Shown piece after piece: positions 42,640 to 54,059 of a stretch of DNA of 64,000 nt. A program made the position numbers and the translations under genes. Origin of the DNA: Odobenus rosmarus divergens (lineage: Eukaryota > Chordata > Mammalia > Carnivora > Odobenidae); the NCBI RefSeq assembly GCF_000321225.1, contig NW_004450398.1, positions 1,271 through 65,270 on the forward strand. The letters run 5' to 3'. Within the stretch, counting starts at the first letter, position 1. Each line of letters begins with the position of its first letter. The notes below the pieces were generated by a model. That model saw only the letters and a list, made by a program, of their open reading frames with translations. It ran no database searches and had not been told where the DNA came from.

Positions 42640-43741
42640 CTCCAGCACTTGCGGAACTGCGACTGTGTAACCTCCAACCAGCATCGCTCGCCCCTTCCCC
42701 TCCCCCCACCCCCTCCCAGCCCCTGGCCGCCACCACTCTGCCCTCTGCTTCTTTGTGTTTGGCTATTTTCATAGCATTTTTGTAGGAAGATAAAAGGGAG
42801 GAGAGGCCAAGAGTGAAGGAAGGAGAGAGGGAGAGAGAGAGAGGCAGGGAGGGAGGGAAGGAGGGGAGTAAGTAGGGGCCTGGGGTAGCAGGGGGGTAGA
42901 GCAGGAGAGAGATCTCCTGGCAGGGTTGGGAAGTGCCCCACGTTGTGCATTTGGCAGATCCCACACGTCCCCTAAATGACACCTGGTCCCTTTGAACAAT
43001 TTCCCCCTGGCTGGGGGCCAGCAGGGGAAAGGAGAGACGGGAGACAGTGACACGGGTACATTTATTGATTCCAAATAGACTCCCCTGGGAGCACATCAGA
43101 ATGATTTTCAGGATTCAATTGAATTGACTTGTTCTTTAAATTAAATTCTTTCATTGCAGCTCAGCTCCTCACCAACTGCCTGGTTCTGTCCTAAAGGGGC
43201 TCCGATCCCCAATTAATAAAATGAGACTTTGAGTAATCTGATTCTGAGTTTTGCCAATGGGGCAGAGCAGGTGGCAGAACAGGAGAGGGAAATGCAAGGG
43301 AACGTACCTCCGCTTTCTCCCCTGGAGGGCCCACCTGGATGAGCTAGGTTGGCAGAGGAGAGGGGGAGGAGCGGGGTTACATTTGCAGGGAAGCTCCAAA
43401 AACAGGTCCTTGTTCCACGGGAGCTGGCTGCTCTTTGCAGCCTGTTACATCACGAGATCCCACTCAGAAACGGAATCCGGGGGTGGACTGGGTCTAGGAA
43501 GTCAGCACATCTTGCAGCGCGGGATTATCGGAAGGAAAAGGCGGGCAAGAACTTGCTACTTTGGGCTCTGCTCCCCCTCACTCTACCCCTCGAATTCTTT
43601 CTTTTGCCTGGATCGAGGGGAAGTTTTGCATTCTGGAGGAGGGTAATAGTTGGGCTGCTTTGAAATAGGAGAGTGGAGATGGAAGTGGAGTTGAAACGTA
43701 AACTTCAGGAGGGCGAGTCCTCTTGGGAAACCACACTCCTA
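42640..43741. other. GC-rich stretch with a homopurine tract
   Basis: GC content rises here. 42788-42866 is almost pure purine (GGAGAGG, GGAAGGAGAGAGG, (GA)n, GGGAGGGAGGGAAGG). The longest minus-strand frame in the window (42518-43096, 192 codons) crosses this tract and the MIR, so it is compositional. No gene was recognised. Confidence 0.5.
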
Positions 43742-43935
43742 CCTGGAGCTTCACATGCACTATATCATGTGATCCTCCTCAACACCCTCCTCCTGTGGTG
43801 TAGGCAGAACTAGCACCCGCACTGCACAGACAAGGAAACTGAGGCACAGAGGAGGTAAAGGATGCGCTCATGGGCAAGTAGTGGGGATATGGTATAGTCA
43901 GGATTTGAACCCAGGTCTGCTTATCCCCCATTCTA
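43742..43935 (-). repeat. MIR SINE
   Basis: Minus-strand MIR: ATGTGATCCTCCTCAACACCC, CACTGCACAGACAAGGAAACTGAGGCACAGAGG, AGTCAGGATTTGAACCCAGGTCTGC. The tRNA-derived part is very well kept. Confidence 0.9.
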
Positions 43936-43942
43936 CGGAACG

Positions 43943-44115
43943 GTTCAGAGCATGGATTCTAGAGCCAGCCAATCGATGCTTCAACCCAAGCTCCTTTCCC
44001 TCCCAGCTGTGTGACCTTGAGCAAAATTACTAACGTCTCTGGGCCTCAGGTCCCCTTCTGCAGGGAGATCGAAGTCTCCCCACTTCACAGAGTTGGGAAT
44101 AGTGAATGAGAACCT
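43943..44115 (+). repeat. MIR SINE
   Basis: Plus-strand MIR next to the preceding minus-strand copy: CAGAGCATGGATTCTAGAGCCAG, CCCAGCTGTGTGACCTTGAGCAAAATTAC, CTCTGGGCCTCAGGTCCCC, ACAGAGTTGGGAATAGTGAATGAG. The two MIRs lie tail to head on opposite strands within 10 bases. Confidence 0.88.
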
Positions 44116-44727
44116 AAATCTAAATGATCTAAGTGATCAGTCATACAGGGTAAATGTTAATGGAAATGTGGCAAAAGGGTCTTTACATTCTTAACCACAG
44201 AGCAGTGTTCTGTGCAGTGAGTAAGCATTAGTCTGTGTGAAGGGGGAGGTGGTTAGATAAGGGGAGAGGGGGCTTCTACTGGTTGAGCAGGGGCAGGAAG
44301 TCTTTGGGCTGCCCTTGGAGCATCCTGCTGCGGGTCCCCTCCAGGGCAGTCCTCACCTTGTTCTTACTGTTCAAGGGGATCCAAGGAGACTGCTTATTTC
44401 AGCCAATTGGACCTGGGGACAGGCCTCCAGGGCCCCTGCACGGGGAGCTTCCCACTGGGTCTGTGACCAGAACCCAGGGGTGTGCAGAGGGGCGGCTGCA
44501 TGTGCCCTCCTGACAAACCAAACCCTTTCCGTTGCTGGGAGAGCCATAATTAGGCCAGATCTCAGCGTGGCAGCCAGGAGGCATTCGAGCGGAGTTTCTA
44601 GCCCTCCTTCCGCAGGGCCTAGTTAACTGAATAAATTTTTCCAAAGGGCCGTGGATGAGTATTTCACCAGATAAAGTAGGGCTCTGAGAGAGCCCTCTCT
44701 GAAACAAACCAGAAGGCAGAGTTCCCA
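44116..44727. other. Stretch without a recognised gene
   Basis: Overlapping frames on both strands (44283-44626 plus, 44399-44758 minus) reflect GC content. None has a domain. Confidence 0.45.
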
Positions 44728-44905
44728 GGACAGAAGTGGGTTCGAATTCCAGCTCCACGACTTACCAGCTCTGTCATCCCAGAGAAGTTAACTACTCTAA
44801 ACCCCGATCTCCTCCTCCTCTGAAAAATGAGGACAATAATATCACGGACTTCTTAAGGTTGTTGTAATGATTAAATTGAGGTCATCCACATAAAGCTTTC
44901 AGCCC
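44728..44905 (+). repeat. MIR SINE
   Basis: Plus-strand MIR: AGTGGGTTCGAATTCCAGCTCC, TTACCAGCTCTGTCATCCCAGAGAAGTTAAC, TGAAAAATGAGGACAATAATATC, TTCTTAAGGTTGTTGTAATGATTAAATTGAG, CACATAAAGC. Confidence 0.9.
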
Positions 44906-45490
44906 GAAACCTGGGCGATAAATCTCTTTGTATTTGTGAGCAATTATTTTCATTGCTGATAATATAGTGATGTTAATCATTAGCAACATTAAGAAAGTTA
45001 ATAGCAAATAAGAGTTTTCAGGGGGACTTTTTTTTCCAGAAGGAGCTTCAACAGCAGTTCCTCCCAGCATGTAGGGTCCATCAAAGTCCCTGGACTTCTG
45101 AGCCAGGAAACCCACTGAATTTCTACAAGGAAGGGAGTGTCTCTGCATTAGATAAAGGTTGCCTCCTTTTTTTTGTAGAGTAGCACGTGTCAATGGTTTG
45201 GATTGGTCACCTGAGCATATTCCCCTGCATCCAGCAGGTTCATTCAAAGTGTTTCAGAAAGTACTGGCCACAGTGTGGCGGAGGAGGGACATTTCCGGTG
45301 AAGCTCCCCTTCTTGCTCTGACCACCAGGAAGCTCAAGGCCAACAGTCAGCCTGCCCTTCCTATAACCATTCTTTGCTAGGCCACACCGTTTCCTGCCTA
45401 GGGGACATTGCACCTGCCATATCCTTGCTGGGAGTCCCCTCCTTAGGTACACAGATGGCTCTTTCCCACCTCGATTTGGTGTCAACCCCT
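44906..45490. other. Stretch without a recognised gene or repeat
   Basis: Nothing assignable. Confidence 0.4.
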
Positions 45491-45842
45491 GTGTTAGCCC
45501 ACTTGGGCTGCAGTAACAGAATACCACCAGGCCAGGTGGCTTATAAATAACAGAAGTTCACTCCTCGCCGCTCTGGAGGCTGGAAGTTGAGGTCAGGACG
45601 CCAGCATGGCCGGGTCCTCTCGCACTTTGCAGATTGCTGACTTCTTGTACCCTCACACAGCAGAGAGCAGGGAGAGGAAGCAAGCTCTCTCGTGACTCTT
45701 GTAAGGGCACTCATCCTATTTCTGGGGGCTCCCCTGTCATGAGTTTATGGAACCCTAATCACCGCCCCCCCAAAGCCCCATCTCGTACCATCACCTTGCC
45801 AGGGAGGGTTTCAGCACATGAACTTGGGAGACACAGACCTGC
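45491..45842 (-). mobile_element. MaLR (MST/MLT1A-type) solo LTR
   Basis: Minus-strand MaLR LTR: GTTAGCCCACTTGGGCTGCAGTAACAGAATACCACC, CTCTGGAGGCTGGAAGTTGAGG, GAGAGGAAGCAAGCTCTCTCGTGACTCTTGTAAGGGCAC, CCAAAGCCCCATCTCG, GGGTTTCAGCACATGAAC. Its similarity to the consensus suggests a younger MaLR than the MLT1 copies here. Confidence 0.88.
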
Positions 45843-46049
45843 CGCCCAAAACTGTCACCTTGACAACGCCATCCCTGACTGTCCTACTTCAACTCTCAAC
45901 TCCACCCCATCACTCTCCAGTTACCAGCCTGTTTTCTGGTTTTCCCTAGGACAAAGAGAAGCCCCAATGACAGGCTGACATGGACCTGGTCTCCAAAGAC
46001 CACATCGTGTACATTTGTACCAACTTCCTACAAAATTATCAAGAGCCTT

Positions 46050-46440
46050 AGAAATATCCATTCCCCTTGACTCAACGATTGGACTCACAGAAATAGCCCA
46101 TGGTACTAGCAAATACGAAGAATGGTGAGCAAAAACATTTATCCATGTATAGACGTGAAAACTTAGAAGTCACCTAAATACCCATAAGGGAGTAGGTGAA
46201 GACGTTAGTGACCATCAATGTGGTAGAACGTCATGCAGGCATTTCGAGTCTTTCTTACTGTGGGGCCGCCATTAAATTGCAAAATAAATCTGGATATTAA
46301 TATTTACTTACAGTTCAGTTGTAAATGGGATGCTGTGTTTCACACTGTTGAGCTTATCGCTGATGAAAAAAAACACAGGTGATTATTCCCTTTACTCCTT
46401 TTGTATTTCTAAGATATGTTTACAACGAACATGCATTGCA
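46050..46440 (+). repeat. Ancient L1 (L1ME/L1M-type) 3' end
   Basis: Plus-strand pattern of the ORF2 end of old L1s: CATTCCCCTTGACTCAACG, CAAAAACATTTATCCATG, AAACTTAGAAGTCACCTAAATACCCATAAGGGAG, GGTAGAACGTCATGCAGGCATT. Frames are broken. Confidence 0.6.
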
Positions 46441-47934
46441 TTAACAATAAGGAAATAATAAGGTTTTTTTTTTTCCTTTCCACAAACCTGTCATGGCTTC
46501 ATTGCCATGAAGCAATCGTAGGTGCCCCAAACAGAATGTGTCCCCTCCGGAATGTGATCAACCACATCCCCAGCATTCCTGGACACAGTGAGGTGGGGAG
46601 CTGCTTTTCTTTTCTTTTCTCTTTAATTTTTCTGTGTGCCGTTCGGAAAACATCAGGCACAGCAAATAGCAACCCTCTAGATAATACAAATGGGTAAATA
46701 TTGCCAGGATTCGTTACATAAAGTGCTAAAAAATATAACTTGAGGATGTAATACCACTTCTTTTCCCACCTTCAGAAATCCCAGCGTCTGTTCCTGCCAA
46801 AAAAGATGGAGGGTGGGGAATTTTGCAGAGGAAAAAAAAAAATCATAAGTCCTTTCTTTCAAACTGACAGAGGAAGAGGTGGGGGTGGGGGAAAGTGCTG
46901 CATCAAGTAAAATAAGAGATTTGGCTGTTCTCTCCTCCGAAAGCACAAATGAGGTGGGTTTTGCAGCAGGAGAGTGACAGGTCTCACCCGCTGGAAGGAT
47001 TGGGGATTAAGGGATACTTCTTAGATTTGCTGGGAAAGCAGGGAAACTTTCTAACAGACCCACACAGACTCTGGTACAGGCTCAAGAGGGGCGGACTGAT
47101 CCCACAGAAACTTGCCTTGTGATTTGCGGCAATTCAAGGAAAAGCTCTAGGAAAAGGAGAAAAGCATCCTGTTTGTATCAATGTTCCCTCCTCTGCACTT
47201 TCAGACTTTCTCTTGGGCACACTGCAGGCGCTGTTCTCTCTCTGTGCATGGTGCGGGACATTTTTCATCTCTGGTTTTCACATCCTCTTGCCTTCCGAGG
47301 GTATCCTGCTTCTAACCCCCACCCAGCCAAGTCTTGGCAACAATGTGAAGCCACACCTGCTCAGCGCCTGAGCCCTCGCTCACCTGCCCGGGGCCCCTGC
47401 AGGAGGGTGAATCATCCAAGGTGAAAAGGCTCACAGCTGGCCCAAGCCTGATATGCAAACCAAGGCCGGTCTCCGCCTGGAGCTCCAGTTCTAATTTCTG
47501 ATGCCCTCGGAAGGACTGGCTAATGTCAGGCAGAGCCTACCTGATACCCTGGGCCAATGCCAGGGCAGGAACCTGGGCCAGAGCCCCTTGAAGACACCCC
47601 TGGGATCCTAAGGATTGATTTTGGAAGCTTTGAGTGAGTTCAGTACTTTTCCAGAAGGGTAGGAGACCTGCTGTGGCTGGACCTCTGCCCTCGATTCAGG
47701 CTGATAACATTTGCCAGGTCAGAGCAATCACTTAGGTTGGATAATGGTCTTAAGCTAGAGGCCCACAGTCAAATTCAGCCCATAAAGATACTTCCCTTGG
47801 CCCGCACCATGATTTTTGTGTATTTAAATTACTTGTCAAGATGTAAAACTTGAATGATTCCATGTGAGAGTCTGCATTTCTGGCTTCCCCCCCCCGCCCC
47901 GAAAACAAAAAGAGTTGGTTGCAGAACACAATGT
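46441..47934. other. Stretch without a recognised gene; possible hAT remnant
   Basis: About 47755-47890 (GCCCACAGTCAAATTCAGCCC, TTGGCCCGCACCATG, GAGAGTCTGCATTTCTGGCTTCC) resembles a decayed hAT MER element. 47100-47450 is GC-richer without a recognisable gene. Confidence 0.4.
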
Positions 47935-48160
47935 TTAAGAACAAGAACTCTGGAGCCAGATTTCTTGGTTTAGAATCCCAGCTCTGTGACCAGGGGTAAG
48001 TTACAAAACCTCTCCATGCCTCGCTTTTCTCACCTATAAAATGGGAATAATAACATTAATTACTGTCTCAAATGTTTGTTGTAAGGATGAAATGAATTAA
48101 TACAACCAATGCTTTTAGACCAGTGCCCACCATATATGTGTTAGAGTAGTTACTACAGTA
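47935..48160 (+). repeat. MIR SINE
   Basis: Plus-strand MIR: AGAACTCTGGAGCCAGATTTC, GGTTTAGAATCCCAGCTCTGTGACC, TATAAAATGGGAATAATAACATTAATTAC, TTTGTTGTAAGGATGAAATGAATTAATAC, CCAGTGCCCACCATATATG. Near complete. Confidence 0.92.
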
Positions 48161-48424
48161 TGTCTCTATTAACACTGGACACGCTTTACCAAACACTATC
48201 TCCCTCACTCAAGAGAGGGCATGACCTCTTCATGTTATTATGTCTCCCACTCCACTCAATTCACTCATTACATTAGCTGCCTGACCTCTGAAAGTGTTTG
48301 AGCTTGAGAGCCCCAATCTCAAATGAAGATACAGTATTCACCAATGTGGGATCTTTGTAAACCCAAAGTGTAATACTGCCTTGAGCCACTGTTGGGAGAT
48401 CCTACAGCTGCAGACTTTTGGGAA

Positions 48425-48837
48425 CCAGGAAGTCCATGGGCATAAGAGGTAGAATATTGTATTCTATACCCGATTTGGCCATGTGGCTTAGTTTGGGCAA
48501 CTATAGGAAGCAAAAGTGATGATGTGTTGGCTCTGAGCCTCAGTCTGAAATGTTTTCTCTTGCATTTTCATTACTATCGAGGACAGAAAAGCTCAGGCTA
48601 GATGCTGGGTCCAGGAAGAGCGGGGAGTGATACATGAAGCAAGCCTTCCCTAGTTAAGGTGACCTATCCAAATCCAACGGAGAGCAGGGTCCCAGCTGAC
48701 CTGCAGAGATGTGCTGAAACCAACCCAGACCAGCCAATCTTTGGGGAACCCACATTCACATGACATACAATAATAAATGGCTGTTTTAAGCCACGGAGCA
48801 TTGGGGTGGATTGTTACACAGCAAACACTAGATGATA
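48425..48837 (+). mobile_element. MaLR (MLT1-type) solo LTR
   Basis: Plus-strand MLT1: GTATTCTATACCCGATTTGGCCATGTGGC, GAAGCAAAAGTGATGATGTG, CCAGCTGACCTGCAGAGATGTGC, AATAATAAATGGCTGTTTTAAGCCACGGAGCATTGGGGTGG and TTGTTACACAGCAAACACTAGATGA. Confidence 0.85.
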
Positions 48838-49417
48838 AGCTGTCCCATGGAACCCCTTGGCATCACCCAGCAACCAAATGGGACATGGCACATTTTTCCC
48901 GGACACAGTAAATGCCATCTATGTTAGGCGTGACCAGAGAATGGGGCTGCTCTCGACCCCGCATGAAGAGTCAAACATTCAGGGGTGGGAGTGTTGGATA
49001 CCCAGCTTCCAGTTGGGCATCCCAACCCCTCACACAGCCTTGGGCAAAACCACAGGCTACAAGCCGACGCCCTTCATGGATTTTCTCTGTCCCCAGGGAG
49101 TATCCTCTCATAGTTCTTGTCATCTGCACGTCCCTATAAATACACACAATATCACCAAGTTTTTGTTCATTTGTTTAAGCTACATGAAGGAAGAATGAAC
49201 TAATGGAGGCAGAGTCAGGAAGTTAAAAAGCTGTCTCAATATATTTAAGAAGATTGAAATCATTGCATGCGTCTTTCCCAACCACAACAGTATGAAACTA
49301 AAAGTCAGTCACAAGAAGAAGCAGCTATTGGTGATGTCCAGGCGGAAAACAGTGTCAGCCTGAATGAAGACTTTAGGAGTGAGGATGGAAATAAGTGAAC
49401 AGATTTAATAATAGGCA
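48838..49417. other. Stretch without a recognised gene or repeat
   Basis: The plus frame 48857-49198 (113 codons) overlaps a second plus frame and shows no domain. Nothing assignable. Confidence 0.4.
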
Positions 49418-49615
49418 CAATGTCAGTAACACTTATCGGGGAGCTTGTCAGGTGTCGCCCACTGTTCTCAGAGCATTACATATCTTTAATCAACAATCTT
49501 ATGGATTAGGTACTGTTACTCCTTCCACTTTACAGACAATGATGTTGAGGCCAAAGTGACCCAGCCTGCAAATGGTGAGTTCAAAGCCAGGAAGATCCTG
49601 AGTCTGAGCCCTTTA
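49418..49615 (-). repeat. MIR SINE
   Basis: Minus-strand MIR: CGCCCACTGTTCTCAGAGCATTACATATC, CAATCTTATGGATTAGGTACTGTTAC, CCACTTTACAGACAATGATGTTGAGGCC, GGTGAGTTCAAAGCCAGG. Confidence 0.8.
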
Positions 49616-51141
49616 CCCCTTCATGCTACTAATACTGCATTTTTTAGGAGCTTTGCGTCATGGAAGAAACAGGACTTGGTGGTTTATTAGCCATTGGGGG
49701 TGAGGGACAGGGAGTACAAAACAGTTGGAAGACAACATGGTCTTCTCATTTAAGGGAACAGTGTGTGTGTGTGTGTGTGTGTGTGTCCATTTACAATGAC
49801 AAACAAGAAAAAGTCCATTCCCAGAGTAAGATTTTGATTAGGGAAGAGAAGACTCACGGGAGAACAATTATTATCGCCAAATATTAGGACTGTCAAATAT
49901 TTGGTTCTGACTTGTTTTCCGAGAATCAAGGAAGGAGAATTTGTCTAAGTAAGGTCTCAATATCACTTGGCAGGAAGAAGGAACAAAAGAATCCATCAGT
50001 GGTGTGTGTGTGTGTGTGTCTGCGTGCCTGTGTATCAGATAAACAAATAATTTCAAAACAATCACAGGACCATTGCATGACAGAACTTGTTCTGAATGTG
50101 TTGGCTGGGCACCCATTGCAATATCGCAGAAGAAGTGGAGGCTATTTGAAATCCATTTGCCTCTCTGACTTTCCCAGTTAATACTGTAGCCAAGATATGA
50201 CAAGATTAACAGCCATTTGGAGGGAGAGAAACCCTGCGTCTTCTCGGCTTTGTCTTGTTCTTTTAAAAAAGATCCTTGTTTGATGAGGAGCAGCGTTCCT
50301 TCTCTCTAGAACAGAGATCGATACTGGCTTTTCTGCTAAAGCTAGCAAGTGTTATTTTCTTTCTTTCCAAGAGATGACTGCTGGGACCAGGGAGGCCGAG
50401 TGTCTTCATTCAACTGGATGCCCTAGAACTTTTGCTCTTTGTCAACTTTTTTTTTTTTTTTTTAAATGCTTTGGAGGCTGTCACTTTCTCTCCAGCCTCT
50501 CAGGGCCCAGTGTACAAGAGAGCCTCAGCGTCCTTCCCTCCCTTCCTGCTCTTGTCCTGAAGTTGAGATTTCTTTCTGTATGGTTCCCCCTCATCTGAGT
50601 GACCGGTGCCATCTGATAGGGAGCAGATTCTAGGTTCTAGAATGGGGACTGGACCTCTGGGACTTGTACCCGAGTATACAACGGAGACCACCAAGGAGAG
50701 ATCGAGAGGTCAGTGTAAGCCAGATATTTGAGAGAGACCTCAAAAGGATGGGAGGGAAAAAAGAGCCTCTGGAAATCTCCCACCAGATTTTGGATGAACA
50801 CAGAGCTCGTGACAGAGTCTAAATAAAAAGATCAGGGAAGTGTAAACATAGGGTCATTCCAAGAGGTGAGGTACAAAAGTAGGAACAAAGAAGAAAACCC
50901 AGGCCTTTCTTGATGAGCCCCGCAGGGATATCCAATTCCTCTGTCTGTACGGTTTGCACTTTTGATGAGAAAGAGCGTGTTAGGAGCGGACTGAATAAGA
51001 AGCAGCCGTCGGGACAAACACGCACGTTCTGGGTTGTGACTGGGATCCTGTCAGTCATCGCCACCTCTGGCTTCTGCCTCATTCAGGACATGGACAGAAC
51101 ACAGAAGCCACGGTGGCTCCACATTTGGCCTCTGCTTTTAA
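49616..51141. other. Stretch with two TG microsatellites
   Basis: (GT)n at 49761-49786 and again at about 50002-50019, some 215 bases apart. A T-run lies at 50447-50463. No gene recognised. Confidence 0.5.
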
Positions 51142-51154
51142 ATCACATTTTAAA

Positions 51155-51365
51155 TAAATAATCAATCAATCAATCAATAAACATTAAAAAAATTATTTGA
51201 TGAGAGAGCAAGAGAGCACAAGCAGGGGGAGGGGCAGAGGGAGAGGGAGAAGAAGACTCCCCGCTGAGCAGGGAGCCTGATGCGGGGCTTGATCCCAGGA
51301 CCATGACCTGAACTGAAGGCAGATGCTCAACGGACTGAACCACCCAGGCGCCCCCCCCCAAAAAG
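51155..51365 (-). repeat. SINEC with target-site duplication
   Basis: Minus-strand carnivore SINE with AATA/(ATCA)n at the tail side, GAGAGAGCAAGAGAGCACAAGC, CTCCCCGCTGAGCAGGGAGCC, TGATCCCAGGACC, AACCACCCAGGCGCC and a C-run. ATCACATTTTAAA is duplicated at 51142-51154 and 51366-51378. The tail has gained an (ATCA)n microsatellite at about 51160-51180. Confidence 0.95.
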
Positions 51366-51378
51366 ATCACATTTTAAA

Positions 51379-52439
51379 ACAAAAGTGAAATTGATCATAA
51401 GGGACCCTAATCAAACTACAAAAAGAAAAAGAAATTTATATGAACAAGTCATAAAATCTAAGGCCATTGGGGGTAAGTGGGGGAATGCAGTCTCAACAGG
51501 GGGCTCCATGACCAAGAGATGAGAAGCCACTACTTCTCCATCTTTCTCTGCAGGAGCTGCGATGCTCCTCGGAAGTACAGGGTCAAGTTTGTAGTTTGCC
51601 TCTCCAAAGTGGTCGAGGACATGATGCTATTCTGGCTCCATTTTCCTGCCCTTCTGTGTTTATTTACCTGGCATCTATTTTGAATTTGGGCTTTTTCTTT
51701 TGATATTATAGATTCTTTTGAGTCATATGACGTCTTTTCGGAAAAATAAGTCAACTATCAAACTAAAACATGCACTTGAACATAAACTGGCATGCATGCC
51801 TATAAGCAATCACATGATCTACATACATACACTTAAATTTCTCTCGGCCCCACGCCTGCACACCACCCCCCCACCACCACAAGATAATTGAGAGCACTTC
51901 ATAAGCAACGTCATCCAGAGAAGATACATCAGGGATATTTGGGTCATGGAGTCACTGGGGTTATTTTGCTATTCTTGTGGGGACTTTACCTTTCTAGACC
52001 ATCAGAAGTGAAAGATGCAATTTGCAAAGATTACTGAAAAACTAAGTTCTATGCCATACGACCCTTGGTGATGTAACTTTGTCACTATGGAGTCTGCTTG
52101 GCTGGCCCGGACACTTGGTTCGACCAGCTGAACACGGTGGAGGTGATACTGTGTACGTTTTGGAGTCTGGGTTTCAAGAGATCTTGCAGCTTCTCTGAGA
52201 CCATCATGTAAGGAAGCTGATCTGGCCTCTGGAAGCCATGGGGGGAAACCACCAAGGCCACCATCAACAGCCAGCATGTCCCTTCACATCTTCAGTTCCA
52301 GGGGCAAGCTGGTGCCAGAGCGTGAGCTAGAAGGCAGGTCTCCAGGCCTCTAGTCTCACATCCTTAAAGAGCGTGCTCAACACTGCCCCTTTCCTCTGTG
52401 AGAGCACAACCCTGTGACACAGGAGGAGGGGACAACACT
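51379..52439. other. Stretch without a recognised gene or repeat
   Basis: Nothing assignable. Frames of up to 91 codons have no domain. Confidence 0.4.
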
Positions 52440-52560
52440 GGGAGTCCGGAGACAGAGCTGTAGTCCCCGTGCTGAGTCAGATGCTTGCTGTGTGTCTATA
52501 TCCAAGTACAATGACCTCTCTGGACCTCGACCCCCTCATCTGTGGGACGAGCAGGTTGGA
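52440..52560 (+). repeat. MIR fragment
   Basis: GAGTCCGGAGACAGAGCTGTAGTCCCCGTGCTGAGTC, TGCTGTGTGTCTATATCCAAG, GACCTCTCTGGACCTCG and CTCATCTGTGGGACGAG: plus-strand MIR, diverged. Confidence 0.72.
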
Positions 52561-53639
52561 GAAGTAAAGAGCCAGGCCCCGTGAAGTTCTTAGAGTCCCT
52601 GATGACTCTGAAGCATGCCTTCTCAGCTCTTTTGTCATAGCAGGAGCTCGGGGATTTTACTGTGACAGGCTGGAAACCAGCGAGGGGGAGGCAGGGGGTT
52701 GCATTTCATTCTGTCAGATCCCCTTCTTCTAAAGGGTAACATTGTCACTCACAGCTTATCTTGCTGTGAACTTTCCTTAATGGTTTCGTTGGATTCGGGC
52801 TCAGATTAATCATCCTGGGCAACAAGCAACACGACAAACTCATCACTAATTAATTGGCAGCAATGCAAGATACCACATTCCCTGGTGCAGAAGGCCTGTT
52901 TCTATATTAGTCCCTGTCCTCCTGGGTGCTCATGATGCTGCGCCATGTCATTCTCTGGGTGCTCATCTTGGTGGCAAGCATAGTGAATGCTCACCCAGGA
53001 GAAGAATAATCAAGAGAAGATGTGATCCGGGAAAGTGTGCTTCTGTTTCCATCTTCATCCCCAAAACCAATGCTGCATTTAAGGGAGAGGTTCTGCTTTG
53101 GCTGTCTTCTGGAAATGAAAATATTTGTCATTGCAGCGTGAAATAAAAATGCAGTACTACTGCGACACACACATGCTGTAGGAGCGAAGATTAAGTCACA
53201 CCATAAATAGGCTCTGAACTTGAATTTTCAACTGAGTTTTTTTTTTTATCAGAGAGATTTATTCACATTCAGCTATGCACACATCATTCCACCCATGTTC
53301 AGTGTTAAATCTGTGCACAGAACAGTAAATTTGTGTTGAAGAAATGAATGAATCTTTCTTGCAAAACAACTACATGGTTGTTGTTTTTTCTAGTGTCTTG
53401 CCCTTTATTCCTCAAATCAGTGTTCTTGCTTCCAGATCCACACCAGCGGTTTCAGTATTAGCGAGGATTCTTCAGCAATTATAAAGGCATAGGCACAATT
53501 CAAATGATCTTAAGCCAAAGAGGGAATCTTGGAATCGTGTGTCTAGAAAGAAAGTTGGGTAGAGGTCACAGTGATCACACAAAAACATTGAGGAGTTTGG
53601 GGCTTGAGGATTCATCCTGGAACTCAGTGCTGCCAGAAG
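52561..53639. other. Repeat-poor stretch with homeodomain-type cores
   Basis: 52780-52870 carries CAGATTAATCATCC and CACTAATTAATTGGC within about 60 bases, in DNA I cannot assign to a repeat. 53150-53240 holds GCAGTACTACTGC and CCATAAATAGG. Function unknown. Confidence 0.4.
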
Positions 53640-53691
53640 TCAATCAATCAATCAATCAATCAATCAACCAACCAACCAACCAACCAACCAA
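53640..53691. repeat. (TCAA)n-(CCAA)n compound microsatellite
   Basis: About six TCAA units followed directly by about six CCAA units. The phase is kept across the switch, so a single T-to-C change probably spread by slippage. Confidence 0.95.
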
Positions 53692-53694
53692 GTC

Positions 53695-53900
53695 CTCTCT
53701 CTCCACCATGTGGGGACACAGCAAGAAGATGGCCCGTCTGTAAGGCAGCAAGCAGGAGGAGGGCTCTGGTCAGAACCCAATCATGCTGGCACCCTGACCT
53801 TGGACTTCCAGCCTCCAGAACTGTGAGAAAATACATTTCTGTTGTTCACGCCACCCAGGCTTGGGTATTTCATGTGGCAGCCTGAGCTGACCAATACACC
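53695..53900 (+). mobile_element. MaLR (MST/MLT1A-type) LTR 3' part
   Basis: CCATGTGGGGACACAGCAAGAAGATGGCC, CCTTGGACTTCCAGCCTCCAGAACTGTGAGAAAATACATTTCTGTTGTTC and GCCACCCAGGCTTGGG...GACCAATACA: 3' half of a plus-strand MaLR LTR. The 5' half is missing at the microsatellite. Confidence 0.88.
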
Positions 53901-54059
53901 AGCCTGGTCTAATCTTCCTCTCATCTCTCTGATATTTTATCCTTTGTGCTCTTTTCATGGTTCATTTTTACCAAGTCCCGTGTTTCAATTATTATTACCG
54001 TTCAAGCCTCCTGGATACAATCTTCAGCCCAGATCTCCCACCTGAACTGCATATTAACC

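Noticed and set aside
42518..43096. 192-codon minus-strand frame, the longest in the window
   Set aside because: It crosses a homopurine tract and a MIR, is Ser/Pro/Leu-rich low complexity, overlaps other frames in the same DNA, and has no domain.
49761..50019. Two TG runs as a composite regulatory element
   Set aside because: Both are simple microsatellites of common length; nothing links them apart from closeness.
53640..53691. Regular short repeats resembling an array
   Set aside because: Four-base units without spacers: a microsatellite, not a CRISPR array, and the DNA is mammalian.
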